A stretch of 64,000 bases of DNA. Origin: Collimonas arenae. Its GTDB lineage: Bacteria; Pseudomonadota; Gammaproteobacteria; Burkholderiales; Burkholderiaceae_D. Shown here piece after piece: positions 25,876 to 35,329 of the stretch. The position numbers and the translations under genes are program-made. The notes beneath the pieces are model-generated. The model ran no database searches and was not told the origin of the DNA. It was given only the letters and a program-made list of their open reading frames with translations. Every line of letters starts with the position of its first letter. The first letter of the stretch is position 1. The DNA lies in contig NZ_CP009962.1 in NCBI RefSeq assembly GCF_000786695.1, positions 186,001-250,000 of the forward strand. Reading direction: 5' to 3'.

Positions 25876-26895
25876 TCACTGTTTCGCCAGCCACTCCAGC
25901 AAAGCCTTGTGGAACGCATCCGAATCTTCCATCTGCGGCGCATGCCCCATGCCGGAAAATTCGATCAGCGTCGCCTGCGGAATCAGCTTGGCGGCCTGCT
26001 TGCCCAGGACGTTATATTTTCCGATTTTTGCTTTGACGTCCGGCGGCGCGATGTCACTGCCGATTGCCGTGTTATCCGCATCTCCTATCATCAGCAAGGT
26101 AGGCATGCTCAGGTTCTTGAATTCGTAGAACACCGGCTGGGTAAAAATCATGTCGTAGATCAGCGCCGAATTCCACGCCACTAGCTTGTGACCGGGGCCC
26201 TGATTCAATCCCGCCAGCATGGTCACCCAGCGTTCATATTCCGGCTTCCACCGGCCGACATAGTAGGTCTTCGTTTCATAACTGCGGACGTCGTCGGCGT
26301 TCAGCTTCAACTCGCGCTGATACCACTGGTCCACCGTGCGGTAAGGTACGCCGAGCGCCTTCCAGTCTTCGAGACCGATAGGATTCACCATCACCAGTTG
26401 CGTTACCTGTTGCGGATACAGCAGCGCATAGCGCGTCGCCAGCATGCCGCCGGTGGAATGACCGACAATGATTGCCTTGTGTATGCCTAGCTGCTCCAGC
26501 AAGGCATGGGTATTGATGGCGAGTTGCTGGAATGAGTATTGATAGTGCTCCGGTTTGCTGGAGCTGCAGAAGCCGATCTGGTCCGGCGCCACTACGCGGT
26601 AGCCGGCGGCGCTCAAGGTTTTTATTGTCTGTTCCCAGGTCGCGCCGCAAAAATTCTTGCCATGCAAGAGCACTGCAGTACGGCCGTTAGCCTTGCCGCT
26701 GGCAGCGACATCCATGTAACCCATCTGCACATGCGCGCCTTGCGATTCGAAAGCGTAATGCTTTAGGGGGTAAGGGTAGTCGAAGCCCTGCAGTTCGGGC
26801 CCGTATGTTGCGGCTGGCGCAATCTCGGCGGCCGAAGCGGAAAGGACGGCGCTCAACAGCAAAGCGGACAAGTAAAAGGAAGATGCGTTGCGCAT
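25876..26895 (-). CDS. Exported alpha/beta-hydrolase
   Basis: 339 aa with a signal peptide (about 1-23, ending ASAAE). Oxyanion motif LLHGKNFCGATW, nucleophile S147 in VGHSTGGMLA, a likely Asp in MIGDADNTAIG, and the catalytic His in GMGHAPQMED. ATG at 26895 with GGAGAG 7 nt upstream. It is 31 bp downstream of the AraC-type regulator and probably co-transcribed. In context it may cleave an ester produced by or supplied to the flavin monooxygenase pathway across the divergent promoter; that is inference. Confidence 0.88.
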   Translation of the reverse strand: MRNASSFYLSALLLSAVLSASAAEIAPAATYGPELQGFDYPYPLKHYAFESQGAHVQMGYMDVAASGKANGRTAVLLHGKNFCGATWEQTIKTLSAAGYRVVAPDQIGFCSSSKPEHYQYSFQQLAINTHALLEQLGIHKAIIVGHSTGGMLATRYALLYPQQVTQLVMVNPIGLEDWKALGVPYRTVDQWYQRELKLNADDVRSYETKTYYVGRWKPEYERWVTMLAGLNQGPGHKLVAWNSALIYDMIFTQPVFYEFKNLSMPTLLMIGDADNTAIGSDIAPPDVKAKIGKYNVLGKQAAKLIPQATLIEFSGMGHAPQMEDSDAFHKALLEWLAKQ

Positions 26896-26926
26896 GCCGG
26901 TTCTCTCCACGAATGAAGCGGCTATG

Positions 26927-27982
26927 TTACTCCCTGATTTCAGTCGGCGCCACGCCGGTCCAGCGTTTGAAGGCACGGCGGAAATTGCGGACATCTTTAA
27001 AGCCGGTTTCGGCAGCCACGTCCGCCACTGAAAATTTCGAATGCGACAGCAATTCCAATGCGCGCGATTTACGCACCGATTCAAGCAGGCTCTGGTAAGA
27101 AAATCCCGCATCGTTCAAGCGCCGCCGCAAAGTTCGTTCGCCGATGTTGAGCGTCGAAGCGATGCTTTGCAGGGTCGGCAAATCCTTCAGATTGTCACGG
27201 ATCGCGCGCTCGATGGTGGTCGAAAGATCGACCTTTTCCTGCTCCACCGTCAGATTCTCTTCGATCAGTTTTATGGCCGTCTTGGCTACCAGCGCATCGT
27301 AGGTCGGCAGCGGATAATTCATCCAGTTGACGTCCGTGATCAGGCGGTTGCGCGAGCAGCCGAAGCGTACCGGACAACGGAAAATCGTATCGTAGATGGC
27401 GGCGTGCGGCGGCGCCTGGTATACCAGTTCAACCGCCGACGGCGTGAACTGCGGCCCCACCAGGTGGCGCACGATATTGATCATGCTGGAAAACGCCTCT
27501 TCGATGAGGAACATTTCAATGTCGGGATCGTAGAATTGCGGGTCGGCCTGGATGGCGACCTGCTGGCCTTTCAGTTCCATGGCGATATGGATCAGCGAGC
27601 CGGCGCCTTTCTGGTAATGGATCCCCATTTCGCTCGCTTCGCCCAGCGTGGCGCAGGTCATCATGCCGAAGCCGACCAGCCCCCATGACACCAGCGTCTG
27701 GCGGCTGCCGACCGCCAGTCCCAGCCCGGTATCGCCGATCAGCTTCTGGCCGCGGCGAATCATCATGCTGCCCTGGCGGTAGGAAATCTTGAAATTGGGC
27801 TGGTTCAGGTCCTCCGCCGTGAAGCCGAGTCCGCGGCAGAGCGAGGCGGTGTCGTAGCCGCGCTCATGCGCCACGATCGACAGGTATCGCGGCGTTAGCG
27901 GATTGATCGATGCGGTCGAATAGCGCGGGTCGAGGCGTTCCGGTTTGGCGGCGGCTTTAGCGGTCGGTTTCATGTTTTCCAT
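26927..27982 (-). CDS. AraC-family transcriptional regulator (arabinose-binding N-domain type)
   Basis: 351 aa. The N-terminal ~230 residues match the ligand-binding domain of OruR/ArgR-like AraC proteins (RYLSIVAHERGYD, YRQGSMMIRRGQ). The C-terminal double HTH (about 265-350) includes LQSIASTLNIGERTLRRRL and FSVADVAAETGFKDVRNFRR then AFKRWTGVAPTEIR. The start may be 27982 or the Met three codons later. Divergent from the monooxygenase operon; repeated GTCCGTTT motifs in between are candidate binding sites. It is the probable activator of both arms. Confidence 0.92.
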   Translation of the reverse strand: MENMKPTAKAAAKPERLDPRYSTASINPLTPRYLSIVAHERGYDTASLCRGLGFTAEDLNQPNFKISYRQGSMMIRRGQKLIGDTGLGLAVGSRQTLVSWGLVGFGMMTCATLGEASEMGIHYQKGAGSLIHIAMELKGQQVAIQADPQFYDPDIEMFLIEEAFSSMINIVRHLVGPQFTPSAVELVYQAPPHAAIYDTIFRCPVRFGCSRNRLITDVNWMNYPLPTYDALVAKTAIKLIEENLTVEQEKVDLSTTIERAIRDNLKDLPTLQSIASTLNIGERTLRRRLNDAGFSYQSLLESVRKSRALELLSHSKFSVADVAAETGFKDVRNFRRAFKRWTGVAPTEIRE

Positions 27983-28023
27983 TGTGGTGACAAGTGCAAG
28001 GGATGTCTAGTGGCAAAGCATGC

Positions 28024-28068
28024 AACGGACAATATTCTGTCCGTTTAAGACCCTTTCGCCGTCCGTTT
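28024..28068. promoter_or_regulatory. Candidate AraC-regulator binding region
   Basis: AACGGACA-ATATTC-TGTCCGTT (28024-28045) is a perfect 8-bp inverted repeat. A second GTCCGTTT starts at 28061, 22 bp after the one at 28039, i.e. a direct repeat two helical turns apart as AraC-type activators use. It lies between the divergent regulator and monooxygenase genes. Confidence 0.6.
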
Positions 28069-28202
28069 CGGCCCTCACTCCGCGCCTTGGACTTGGATAC
28101 ATTTGAGGCACGCAAAGAATTCAGGTAAATCGAATAAATGAATTCAAGCCAAAGAATTACACCGCGTTCCAATGATTTCCAGCGATGTTCAGGAGAGAGT
28201 CC

Positions 28203-29603
28203 ATGAGTGCTTCATCCGTGTCGAGCAATAACGCAGCAGTGTGCATCGTCGGCGGCGGCCCCGGCGGCCTGAGCGCCGCCCGCGCCCTTAAACGGCAAGG
28301 CATCAGCTACGAGCAGTTCGAACGCCACAGCGATGTCGGCGGCATCTGGGACATGAACAATCCCGGCAGCCCGATGTATGAATCGGCGCATTTCATTTCA
28401 TCGCGCGACCTGTCCGGCTACGCCGACTATCCGATGCCAAAGGAATATCCCGACTATCCGACCAACCAGCAAATTGTCAGCTATGTAAGATCGTTCGCCC
28501 GTGCGTTTGGCCTTTACGACAACATTCGTTTCGGCGTCTCGGTGCGCGCCATCGACAAATTGCCGGACGGCCGCTGGCAAGTCACGCTGGAGAGCGGCGA
28601 GCAGCGCACCTACCACGCCGTGATCTGCGCCACCGGTTGCAACTGGGACCCCAGCCTGCCGGAAATCAAGGGCCAGTTCAATGGCGAGATCCGCCATTCC
28701 GTCACCTACAAGCGCGGCGAGGAGTTCAAGGGCAAGCGGGTGATGGTGGTCGGCGCGGGCAATTCCGGCGCCGACATTTCCTGCGACGCCGCCACCTACG
28801 CCGATACCGCATTCATCAGCATGCGGCGCGGCTATCACTTCATTCCCAAGCATCTGTTCGGCGTGCCTGCCGACGAGTTTGCCGAAAAAGGGCCGCAACT
28901 GCCAATGTGGATGGAGCGGCCGGTATTTAGCGGTATTCTCAAGATGATCACCGGCGACCTGACCCGCTTCGGCCTGCCGAAACCGGACCACAAGCTGTTT
29001 GAAAGCCATCCGCTGATGAATACCCAGCTATTGCACCATCTGCAGCACGGCAATATCGCGGTGCGCCCGGATGTCGAGCGCTACGATGGCGATGAAGTGG
29101 TATTCAAGGATGGCAGCCGCGAGCAACTGGACCTGGTGCTGTACGCCACCGGTTACAAATGGAGCGCGCCCTATGCCGGGAAATATTTTGAATGGCAAGG
29201 CGGGCGGCCGCAGATGTATCTGTCGGTATTCAGCCGCATCCACCATAACCTGTTCGGCATCGGTTATATAGAAACCAATTCCAGCGCCTTCAAATTGTTC
29301 GATGCGCAAGCCCACCTGATCGCCAGCTATCTGCGCGAGCAAGGCGCAGGGCCTGAACGCGTGCGTGCCTTCGACGAGCTGATCGCCCATGACGATCCAG
29401 ATCTGTCGGGCGGCATCAAATTCATCAAGTCGCAACGGCATACCGTCTATCTGGAAGTGCATGCGCTAAAACGCTATCTGAAGAAACTGCATAAGCGCAT
29501 CGGCTGGCCGGCCTTGCAGGACGGCGACTACAAACCGATGCTCAAGCCGCAATCGGAACAGACGGCGCAACGCGAGAAAAACACCTTGAAGGAAGCGGCA
29601 TGA
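28203..29603 (+). CDS. Flavin-containing monooxygenase (class B)
   Basis: 466 aa. FAD site VGGGPGGLSAARAL (G17-G22), the FMO fingerprint FxGxxxHxxxY at F160/G162/H166/Y170, and the NADPH site VVGAGNSGADIS (about 184-195). Baeyer-Villiger enzymes usually have Trp at the last fingerprint position, and Tyr is nearer to FMO/N-hydroxylase types, so substrate oxygenation mode is open. The start ATG at 28203 has GGAGAGAG upstream; an alternative at 28185 is in frame. First gene of a long operon; its stop overlaps the SDR start. Confidence 0.9.
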   Translation: MSASSVSSNNAAVCIVGGGPGGLSAARALKRQGISYEQFERHSDVGGIWDMNNPGSPMYESAHFISSRDLSGYADYPMPKEYPDYPTNQQIVSYVRSFARAFGLYDNIRFGVSVRAIDKLPDGRWQVTLESGEQRTYHAVICATGCNWDPSLPEIKGQFNGEIRHSVTYKRGEEFKGKRVMVVGAGNSGADISCDAATYADTAFISMRRGYHFIPKHLFGVPADEFAEKGPQLPMWMERPVFSGILKMITGDLTRFGLPKPDHKLFESHPLMNTQLLHHLQHGNIAVRPDVERYDGDEVVFKDGSREQLDLVLYATGYKWSAPYAGKYFEWQGGRPQMYLSVFSRIHHNLFGIGYIETNSSAFKLFDAQAHLIASYLREQGAGPERVRAFDELIAHDDPDLSGGIKFIKSQRHTVYLEVHALKRYLKKLHKRIGWPALQDGDYKPMLKPQSEQTAQREKNTLKEAA

Positions 29604-30448
29604 AGCTCGGTCCAGAATTTGCCGGACGGGTAGCCTTGCTGACGGGTGCCGCCGGCGGCATCGGCCGTGAAATCGCCAAGCGGCTGGACGCCGCCGGCAT
29701 CCGGCTGGTGCTGTGCGATTTGAACCAGGCAGGACTGGATGAGTTGGCGGCCAGCCTCAAGCAGACGCCGTTGCTGATTGTCGGCGACCTTTGCCAGCGG
29801 CCTTTGCTGGAACATATCCGCGCAACGGTAGAGGAAAAATTCGGCCATCTCGATATTCTGCTGAACAACGCCGCCGTGGTGCGTACCGACCGCTTCGACG
29901 AGTATGCGCTGGACCATATCGAAAGCGATATCCAAATCAACCTAGTCACGCCCTTGCTGCTGGCGCGCATCATGGTGCCGCTGCTCAAGCTGGCGCCCGA
30001 TCCGCGCATGATCAATACGATTTCGCTGGGCGGCGTCTTGCCGATGCCGGAGAGTCCGTTGTACAGTGCCACCAAGTTCGGTTTGCGCGGCGCGACCTTG
30101 TCGATTGCGGTGGATTTTGAAAAGAAGGGCATCAAGGTCGGCGGCATCTTGCCATCCTCGGTCGATACTGCGCAGCTACGGCATGAAGCGCTGACCGGCG
30201 GCAGTGCGCTGAATTTTATCGATCCGCCGCAAAGTCCCTCGCACGTGGCGGATGAAATGCTGCGCATGCTGCAGGATCCGCGTTATGAACGTTATCCGAA
30301 AATGTCGGACGCCATCCTGGTCCGGCTGGCGATGCTGTTCCCGAACAAAATTGGCAAGATCATCAACTGGTTTGAAAAGAAGGGCCAGGCCGGTCGCAAG
30401 CGCTATCTGGAAGAGCGCGGCCTGACCAGCCAGGTGGTGCGCTGGTAG
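29600..30448 (+). CDS. Short-chain dehydrogenase/reductase
   Basis: 282 aa with the complete SDR set: TGAAGGIG (15-22), NNAAV (89-93), S142, Y155 and K159 (YSATK). A C-terminal extension after about residue 235 (RKRYLEERGLTSQVVRW at the end) resembles membrane-associated SDRs acting on hydrophobic alcohols. Translationally coupled to the monooxygenase by ATGA. It probably interconverts an alcohol and ketone in the same pathway. Confidence 0.9.
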   Translation: MKLGPEFAGRVALLTGAAGGIGREIAKRLDAAGIRLVLCDLNQAGLDELAASLKQTPLLIVGDLCQRPLLEHIRATVEEKFGHLDILLNNAAVVRTDRFDEYALDHIESDIQINLVTPLLLARIMVPLLKLAPDPRMINTISLGGVLPMPESPLYSATKFGLRGATLSIAVDFEKKGIKVGGILPSSVDTAQLRHEALTGGSALNFIDPPQSPSHVADEMLRMLQDPRYERYPKMSDAILVRLAMLFPNKIGKIINWFEKKGQAGRKRYLEERGLTSQVVRW

Positions 30449-30595
30449 CGGCAGCGACGTGGTTGCAACGCTGTAGCTGCAAACATTCAGTAACAAACAA
30501 GGAGGCAGAATTCCGCAACAGACGGATGGCCGCCGACGCAGGACGCATGATCCCGCTGTACAAACATAAAACACCCGTCCAAGGGAGATGACAAC

Positions 30596-31825
30596 ATGGC
30601 TTCAACTGCAGCACATGCTTCGGCTACTGCTCCGTCCTTGCATACCGGCGTCGCTGCCGCCGGCGCCGGTACGCCACTGTCGCCCTCGGCGCCAGCGCCG
30701 CGCGAGATGTTGCGGCTGGCGATTGTCTACGCGGTGGCCATCAACGGCACCATCCTGACCCCGTTCATCGTCTCCAGCCTGATGTTGCGTTTCGGCCTGG
30801 ATGAAGGCCAGGGCACCATGATGACCGGTTTTGAAATGCTCGGCATGGCGTTCAGCTGCATGTTGCTGCCGCACTGGGTGGCGCGCTACGCCAGCCGCTT
30901 TGCCCGGATCGGGGTATGCGGCACCGTGGCGATGCAGGTAGCCAGCGCGTTGCTGGCGACGACGCAGGCAGTCAGCGTCGCGCGCGGACTGGCGGGCGTA
31001 TTCGAAGGCATGCTGTTCATGCTGGTGGCCGCCAGGGTCGCCAGACAGCCATCGGCGGAGCGCATCTGGGGCGTCATCGTGCTGATCGGGGGGCTGGTCA
31101 ACGGCGCGCTGCTGATCGGCATTTCCTATCTCCCGGAACGCTGGGCTGCGCAGTGGTTGTTCCTTGCCATGGCGGCGCTGGTCGTATGTACGGCGCCGGT
31201 GTTATTGCAGGCAGGCCGCGCCATCGTCCACGATCATGCCGACCAGAAAAAATCGTCGGATACTGGTTTGCCGTGGTTGCGTATCGCGGCAGTCTGGCTA
31301 CTCACCATTCTTATCTACGGCGTCCAGGCAGGCCAGTGGGCGGTCACGGAACTGGCCGGGCAGCACGCCGGGCTGGCGACCTCGACCATCGGCATCCTGT
31401 TGTCGCTTTCTTCGTTTCTAGGCTTTCTCGGATGTGTGGCGTCCTCATTGCGTGGCAGTCACCGGCATCGCCGCATGATTATCGTTGCGGCGCAGTTACT
31501 GATGACGGTGTCGGTGATGTGGTTTTTCTCGGCCCGCACTGGTGGCGCTTACTTCACCAGCCAGTTACTGCTAAACGTCGGCTTCTATGCCTTGACGCCG
31601 TTCCTGACTGGCCTGCTGTCCGAGATTGATGCGGATGGTTCGTTGGTGTCGCGCACCGTGGTGGTGACGCTGGTCGGCGTTGCCGTCGGCACTACCGTGG
31701 CCGGCTGGCTCCTGACTGCACTGGGTCCGGCGCACTTCGGCATGGTGCTGGGAATCGCCGTGCTGCTGGGGATACCGCTGGTGGCGATTGCCTTTGCGCC
31801 GGGCAAGCGGGTCCGGATTGAATAA
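30596..31825 (+). CDS. MFS-type transporter
   Basis: 409 aa, about 12 hydrophobic helices beginning near residue 40 (MLRLAIVYAVAINGTILTPF). The N-terminal ~35 residues are Ala/Pro-rich and cytoplasmic. No substrate-specific motif is visible. GGGAGATGACAAC precedes the ATG. It is 147 bp after the SDR gene, within the same directional cluster, so it likely moves the pathway substrate or product across the inner membrane. Confidence 0.85.
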   Translation: MASTAAHASATAPSLHTGVAAAGAGTPLSPSAPAPREMLRLAIVYAVAINGTILTPFIVSSLMLRFGLDEGQGTMMTGFEMLGMAFSCMLLPHWVARYASRFARIGVCGTVAMQVASALLATTQAVSVARGLAGVFEGMLFMLVAARVARQPSAERIWGVIVLIGGLVNGALLIGISYLPERWAAQWLFLAMAALVVCTAPVLLQAGRAIVHDHADQKKSSDTGLPWLRIAAVWLLTILIYGVQAGQWAVTELAGQHAGLATSTIGILLSLSSFLGFLGCVASSLRGSHRHRRMIIVAAQLLMTVSVMWFFSARTGGAYFTSQLLLNVGFYALTPFLTGLLSEIDADGSLVSRTVVVTLVGVAVGTTVAGWLLTALGPAHFGMVLGIAVLLGIPLVAIAFAPGKRVRIE

Positions 31826-31866
31826 AGATTTCGATTTTTTGCTTTGACCTGCGAGGAGAACTAAAA

Positions 31867-33240
31867 ATGAAAAAGTACTCGATCAAACCGAAAGCTTCCG
31901 TGCTGATGATATCTGTAGCCTGCCTGCTGGCGCCATTGGTGTGGGCGCAACAGGCCGCCAAACTGGGCGCCGACCTGACGCCGGTAGGCGCGGAAAAGGC
32001 GGGCAACAAGGACGGCACCATTCCCGCCTGGAGCGGCGGCGACGTCAATCCGCAAGCCGGTTACAAAGCCGGGCAACCACGGCCGGACCCGTATGCCGCA
32101 GACAAGGCGCAGTTCTCGATCACCGTCGCCAATGTCGATAAATATGCCGCCAGATTGTCGCCGGGCCAGGTGCAACTGATCAAGAGCATCAAGGGCTATC
32201 GCATGGATGTGTATCCAACGCACCGCTCCTGCGGTTATCCGGACGTGGTCTACCAGCGTACCAAGGAAAACGTCGGCTTTGCCAAGATAGCGGCCAACGG
32301 CTATGAGCTGGCGGAAGCCAAGACAGCAGGCTATCCGTTCCCGCTGCCAGCCAACGGCGTCGAAGCCATGTGGAATTTCAAGATGCGCTACCAGGGCGAG
32401 GGCCTGACCTGGGCCTATGCGACGGTGGTGCCGCCGAAAGGCGGGAGCAGCATCGGCGAACCGCTGATCCAGGAAGACTACATCATGTTCCCGCTGTCGG
32501 AACCCAAGAACAACACCATCGCCGGCGCCAAGGGAGTCGAGTCGCTTTACCTCAGCCCCTACATTGCGCCGGCCCAGTTCGCCGGCGACGTCACCCTGTC
32601 GCACGGTTATATCGGCAAGCCCAACGACATCTGGCTCTACTTCGCCAGCCAGCGCCGGGTGCGCCGCGCGCCGACTTATTCCTACGATGCGCCTATCCTC
32701 AACGATGAAAACCTGGAAACCATCGACCAGTACACCATGTACAACGGCCCGCTCGACCGTTATGACTACAAGCTGGTCGGCAAGAAGGAAATGATCGTTC
32801 CCTACAACTGGAACAAGGTCAATTCGGTGCAGGCCAAGATCAGCGACGTGGTGCAGCCGAACTTCCTCAACCGCGACCTGACGCGCTATGAAACCCATCG
32901 GGTGTGGGAAGTGGAAGCCACCGTCAAGCAGGGCGCGCGCCATACCTTCCCCAAGCGCACCTTTTACCTGGATGAGGATTCCTGGCAGATCCTGGTGCAA
33001 GACCTGTACGACGGCCAGGGCAAAGTCCAGCGCGTCATGGAAAGCGGCGTAGTGATGGCGACCGAATTGCCGGCTTGCGTGCAGGAAGGCTACGCCAGCC
33101 ATGACCTGTCGCTGGGCCGCTACATCGCCGAACGGATTCCGGCCGGGCAAAAGCAGTCCGACTGGCTCGCCGGCCGCGATGGGCGGGTCAAGGAATCGAT
33201 GTTTGAACCCGACGGTTTGCGCCGCTTCGCCACGCGCTGA
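31867..33240 (+). CDS. DUF1329 exported protein
   Basis: 457 aa with a signal peptide (about 1-28, ending LVWAQ). DUF1329 features include LGADLTPVGAEKAGNKDGTI then PAWSGG, PHRSC-like THRSCGYPDVVY, RVRRAPTYSYDAPI and the C-terminal region with MFEPDGLRRF. DUF1329 proteins resemble outer-membrane lipoprotein-sorting (LolB-like) folds and always sit beside DUF1302 and RND genes, as here. Probably a periplasmic or outer-membrane carrier of a lipophilic compound; the function is not established. GAGGAGAA lies before the ATG. Confidence 0.9.
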   Translation: MKKYSIKPKASVLMISVACLLAPLVWAQQAAKLGADLTPVGAEKAGNKDGTIPAWSGGDVNPQAGYKAGQPRPDPYAADKAQFSITVANVDKYAARLSPGQVQLIKSIKGYRMDVYPTHRSCGYPDVVYQRTKENVGFAKIAANGYELAEAKTAGYPFPLPANGVEAMWNFKMRYQGEGLTWAYATVVPPKGGSSIGEPLIQEDYIMFPLSEPKNNTIAGAKGVESLYLSPYIAPAQFAGDVTLSHGYIGKPNDIWLYFASQRRVRRAPTYSYDAPILNDENLETIDQYTMYNGPLDRYDYKLVGKKEMIVPYNWNKVNSVQAKISDVVQPNFLNRDLTRYETHRVWEVEATVKQGARHTFPKRTFYLDEDSWQILVQDLYDGQGKVQRVMESGVVMATELPACVQEGYASHDLSLGRYIAERIPAGQKQSDWLAGRDGRVKESMFEPDGLRRFATR

Positions 33241-33336
33241 CAACGTATTGAACCTTGCACACGCGGCAGCGCCGGCATGAGCGCTCACCGCCAATAAAAA
33301 TCGCGCAGTTTATTCGCATCCCGGGGAGAGACAGGA

Positions 33337-35310
33337 ATGAAGAAGATGGCGGGCAATGGTAAGGGCAAAGACAAAGGCAATGCCAGGGGAAAAGGCCGGC
33401 TATCCAGTTTCAAGCCAGGCATGGTGGTAGCGCTGGTGTGGGGCAGTACGACGGTATTCGGCCATTCGGCCCGTGCCGAGCAATTCGATCTGGGAAATGG
33501 CTTGAGCGGCAGCTTCGATTCTTCGGTTTCCTTCGGCCTCGGCGTGCGCACCTCAAGCCCGAACTGTAGCTTCATCGGCCAGGATAACGGCGGCTGCGCC
33601 AGTTCCGGCCAGGTCGAAATTGCACGCCGCGATCCGGCCAATTTCAACCAGTCGTATGATTTGACCAGACTGAACCAGGACAACGGCAATCTCAACTATA
33701 AAAGCGGGCAGGTATTCTCCGCCGCCCTGCGCGGCGTCCACGACCTATACCTGAAAGCGCCGGACGGCTGGAGCGGCCTGATGCGCGCCGCCTGGTCCTA
33801 CGATTTTGCCGCCGACCATACCAGCTATGCCGATCTGGAGCCCGATGCCCGCAGTCACGCGGTGCACGATATCCGCTTGCTGGATGCCTACGTCAACAAG
33901 GAATTCGAGATAGACCAGCATCCGGTGCGGGTGCGGGTCGGTAACCAGGTCATCAGCTGGGGCGAGGATATTTTCATTCCGGGCGGGATCAATTCGATCA
34001 ACGCTATCGATGTCCGTCGAGCCCACAGTCCGGGCGTGCAGTTGAAGGAAATATTCCGGCCGGCGCCCATCCTGTCGCTCAACGCAGAGGTGGCAAAAGG
34101 CTTGAGCGTCGAAGGCTATTACCAGACCCGCTGGAACGGCTACGAATTCGATCCGGTCGGCACCTTCTTTTCCACCAGCGACATTGTCGGACGCGGTTCC
34201 ACCGGCGCCTTCCTGCCGACTTCATTGGTTAATTCCGTCACTGGCCCGCTTGGCCTGCCGCCAGCGCCGCCCGGCACGGTCGGCGATACCGGCACCCGCA
34301 TCATCGGCATTAACCCGAGCACCGGATTGCCGTTCAATCGCCAGCTGACAGCCGGCGAACTGGCCGATCCCAATCTGAATCCGCTGTATGGTCCGCTGGT
34401 TCACAGCGGCAGCGTGATTCCGCGCGGCGTCGATCACAATCCGAAGAACAGTGGCCAGTTCGGTTTATCCACGCGCTACACGTTTCCGGATAGCGGGGAT
34501 GAGCTGGCATTCTATTACGTGCGCTATCACGACAAAATTCCATTCGCCAGCATTCGCGTCAACCAAAGCACCACCGCCAATCCGTTCGGCTGGCAGGACA
34601 TCTACCTGGACTATGCCGAAGACCGTAATCTGTTCGGCGTGTCCTACAACACCCGCGCCGGCGACTGGGCATTCGGCACCGAGCTCTCGTTCCGGCCGAA
34701 GGAAAGTATTCCCATTGATCCGACCATTGTCAGCAATCCGGCCAATCCGTACTACTGTAACGCTGACCTGAATCCGGCCAACTATCGTCCTACTGGCTAT
34801 GTCTGCCGCGGCGCGGTCGACCAGAAAAAATACCAGTTCCATCTGACCGCCTTGAATATCTTTACCCCGGGCGGCAGCTTCGGCGGCTTGCTGCGGGCGC
34901 TGGGTGCGACCGAGGGTTCATTCACTTCCGAGCTGGCGGCGGCCTACTATCCTGATCTCAGCCTCGATCAGGGCATTCCCTATTCAGTCACGTCTGACTA
35001 CAAGGTGCCGACCAAATTGTCCAGCGGCCTGGTGGCGCAGATCGCCGTCAACTATCCGGCAGCCTTCGGCGGCCAGGCATCCTACGCGCCGGACCTGTCG
35101 CTGTCATACGGCATGTCCGGCGTCTCCGCCAGCGCCTTGCCGGGTTTCGTGCAGGGCGCCGGCGCGGTGGTGGCTGGCCTGACGATTGACTTCAAGACCA
35201 AGCCGTCGACCAAGATGCGGGTCGACTACACCCACAATTACGGCGGCGGCCAGTCCAACCTGATGCGTGACCGGGACTTCGCCACCTTCAGTTTCACGAC
35301 CTCGTTCTGA
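33337..35310 (+). CDS. DUF1302 outer-membrane protein
   Basis: 657 aa. Basic N-terminus (residues 1-24) then a signal sequence ending SARAEQ. The rest is beta-strand-rich with many aromatic-Gly alternations and ends in ATFSFTTSF, a terminal Phe typical of outer-membrane barrels. DUF1302 proteins pair with DUF1329. A cysteine pair (NCSF..GGCASS) lies near residues 72-85. Likely a barrel passing hydrophobic molecules in concert with the RND protein encoded next. Confidence 0.88.
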   Translation: MKKMAGNGKGKDKGNARGKGRLSSFKPGMVVALVWGSTTVFGHSARAEQFDLGNGLSGSFDSSVSFGLGVRTSSPNCSFIGQDNGGCASSGQVEIARRDPANFNQSYDLTRLNQDNGNLNYKSGQVFSAALRGVHDLYLKAPDGWSGLMRAAWSYDFAADHTSYADLEPDARSHAVHDIRLLDAYVNKEFEIDQHPVRVRVGNQVISWGEDIFIPGGINSINAIDVRRAHSPGVQLKEIFRPAPILSLNAEVAKGLSVEGYYQTRWNGYEFDPVGTFFSTSDIVGRGSTGAFLPTSLVNSVTGPLGLPPAPPGTVGDTGTRIIGINPSTGLPFNRQLTAGELADPNLNPLYGPLVHSGSVIPRGVDHNPKNSGQFGLSTRYTFPDSGDELAFYYVRYHDKIPFASIRVNQSTTANPFGWQDIYLDYAEDRNLFGVSYNTRAGDWAFGTELSFRPKESIPIDPTIVSNPANPYYCNADLNPANYRPTGYVCRGAVDQKKYQFHLTALNIFTPGGSFGGLLRALGATEGSFTSELAAAYYPDLSLDQGIPYSVTSDYKVPTKLSSGLVAQIAVNYPAAFGGQASYAPDLSLSYGMSGVSASALPGFVQGAGAVVAGLTIDFKTKPSTKMRVDYTHNYGGGQSNLMRDRDFATFSFTTSF

Positions 35311-35329
35311 TCACGGATTGGATGCAAGC

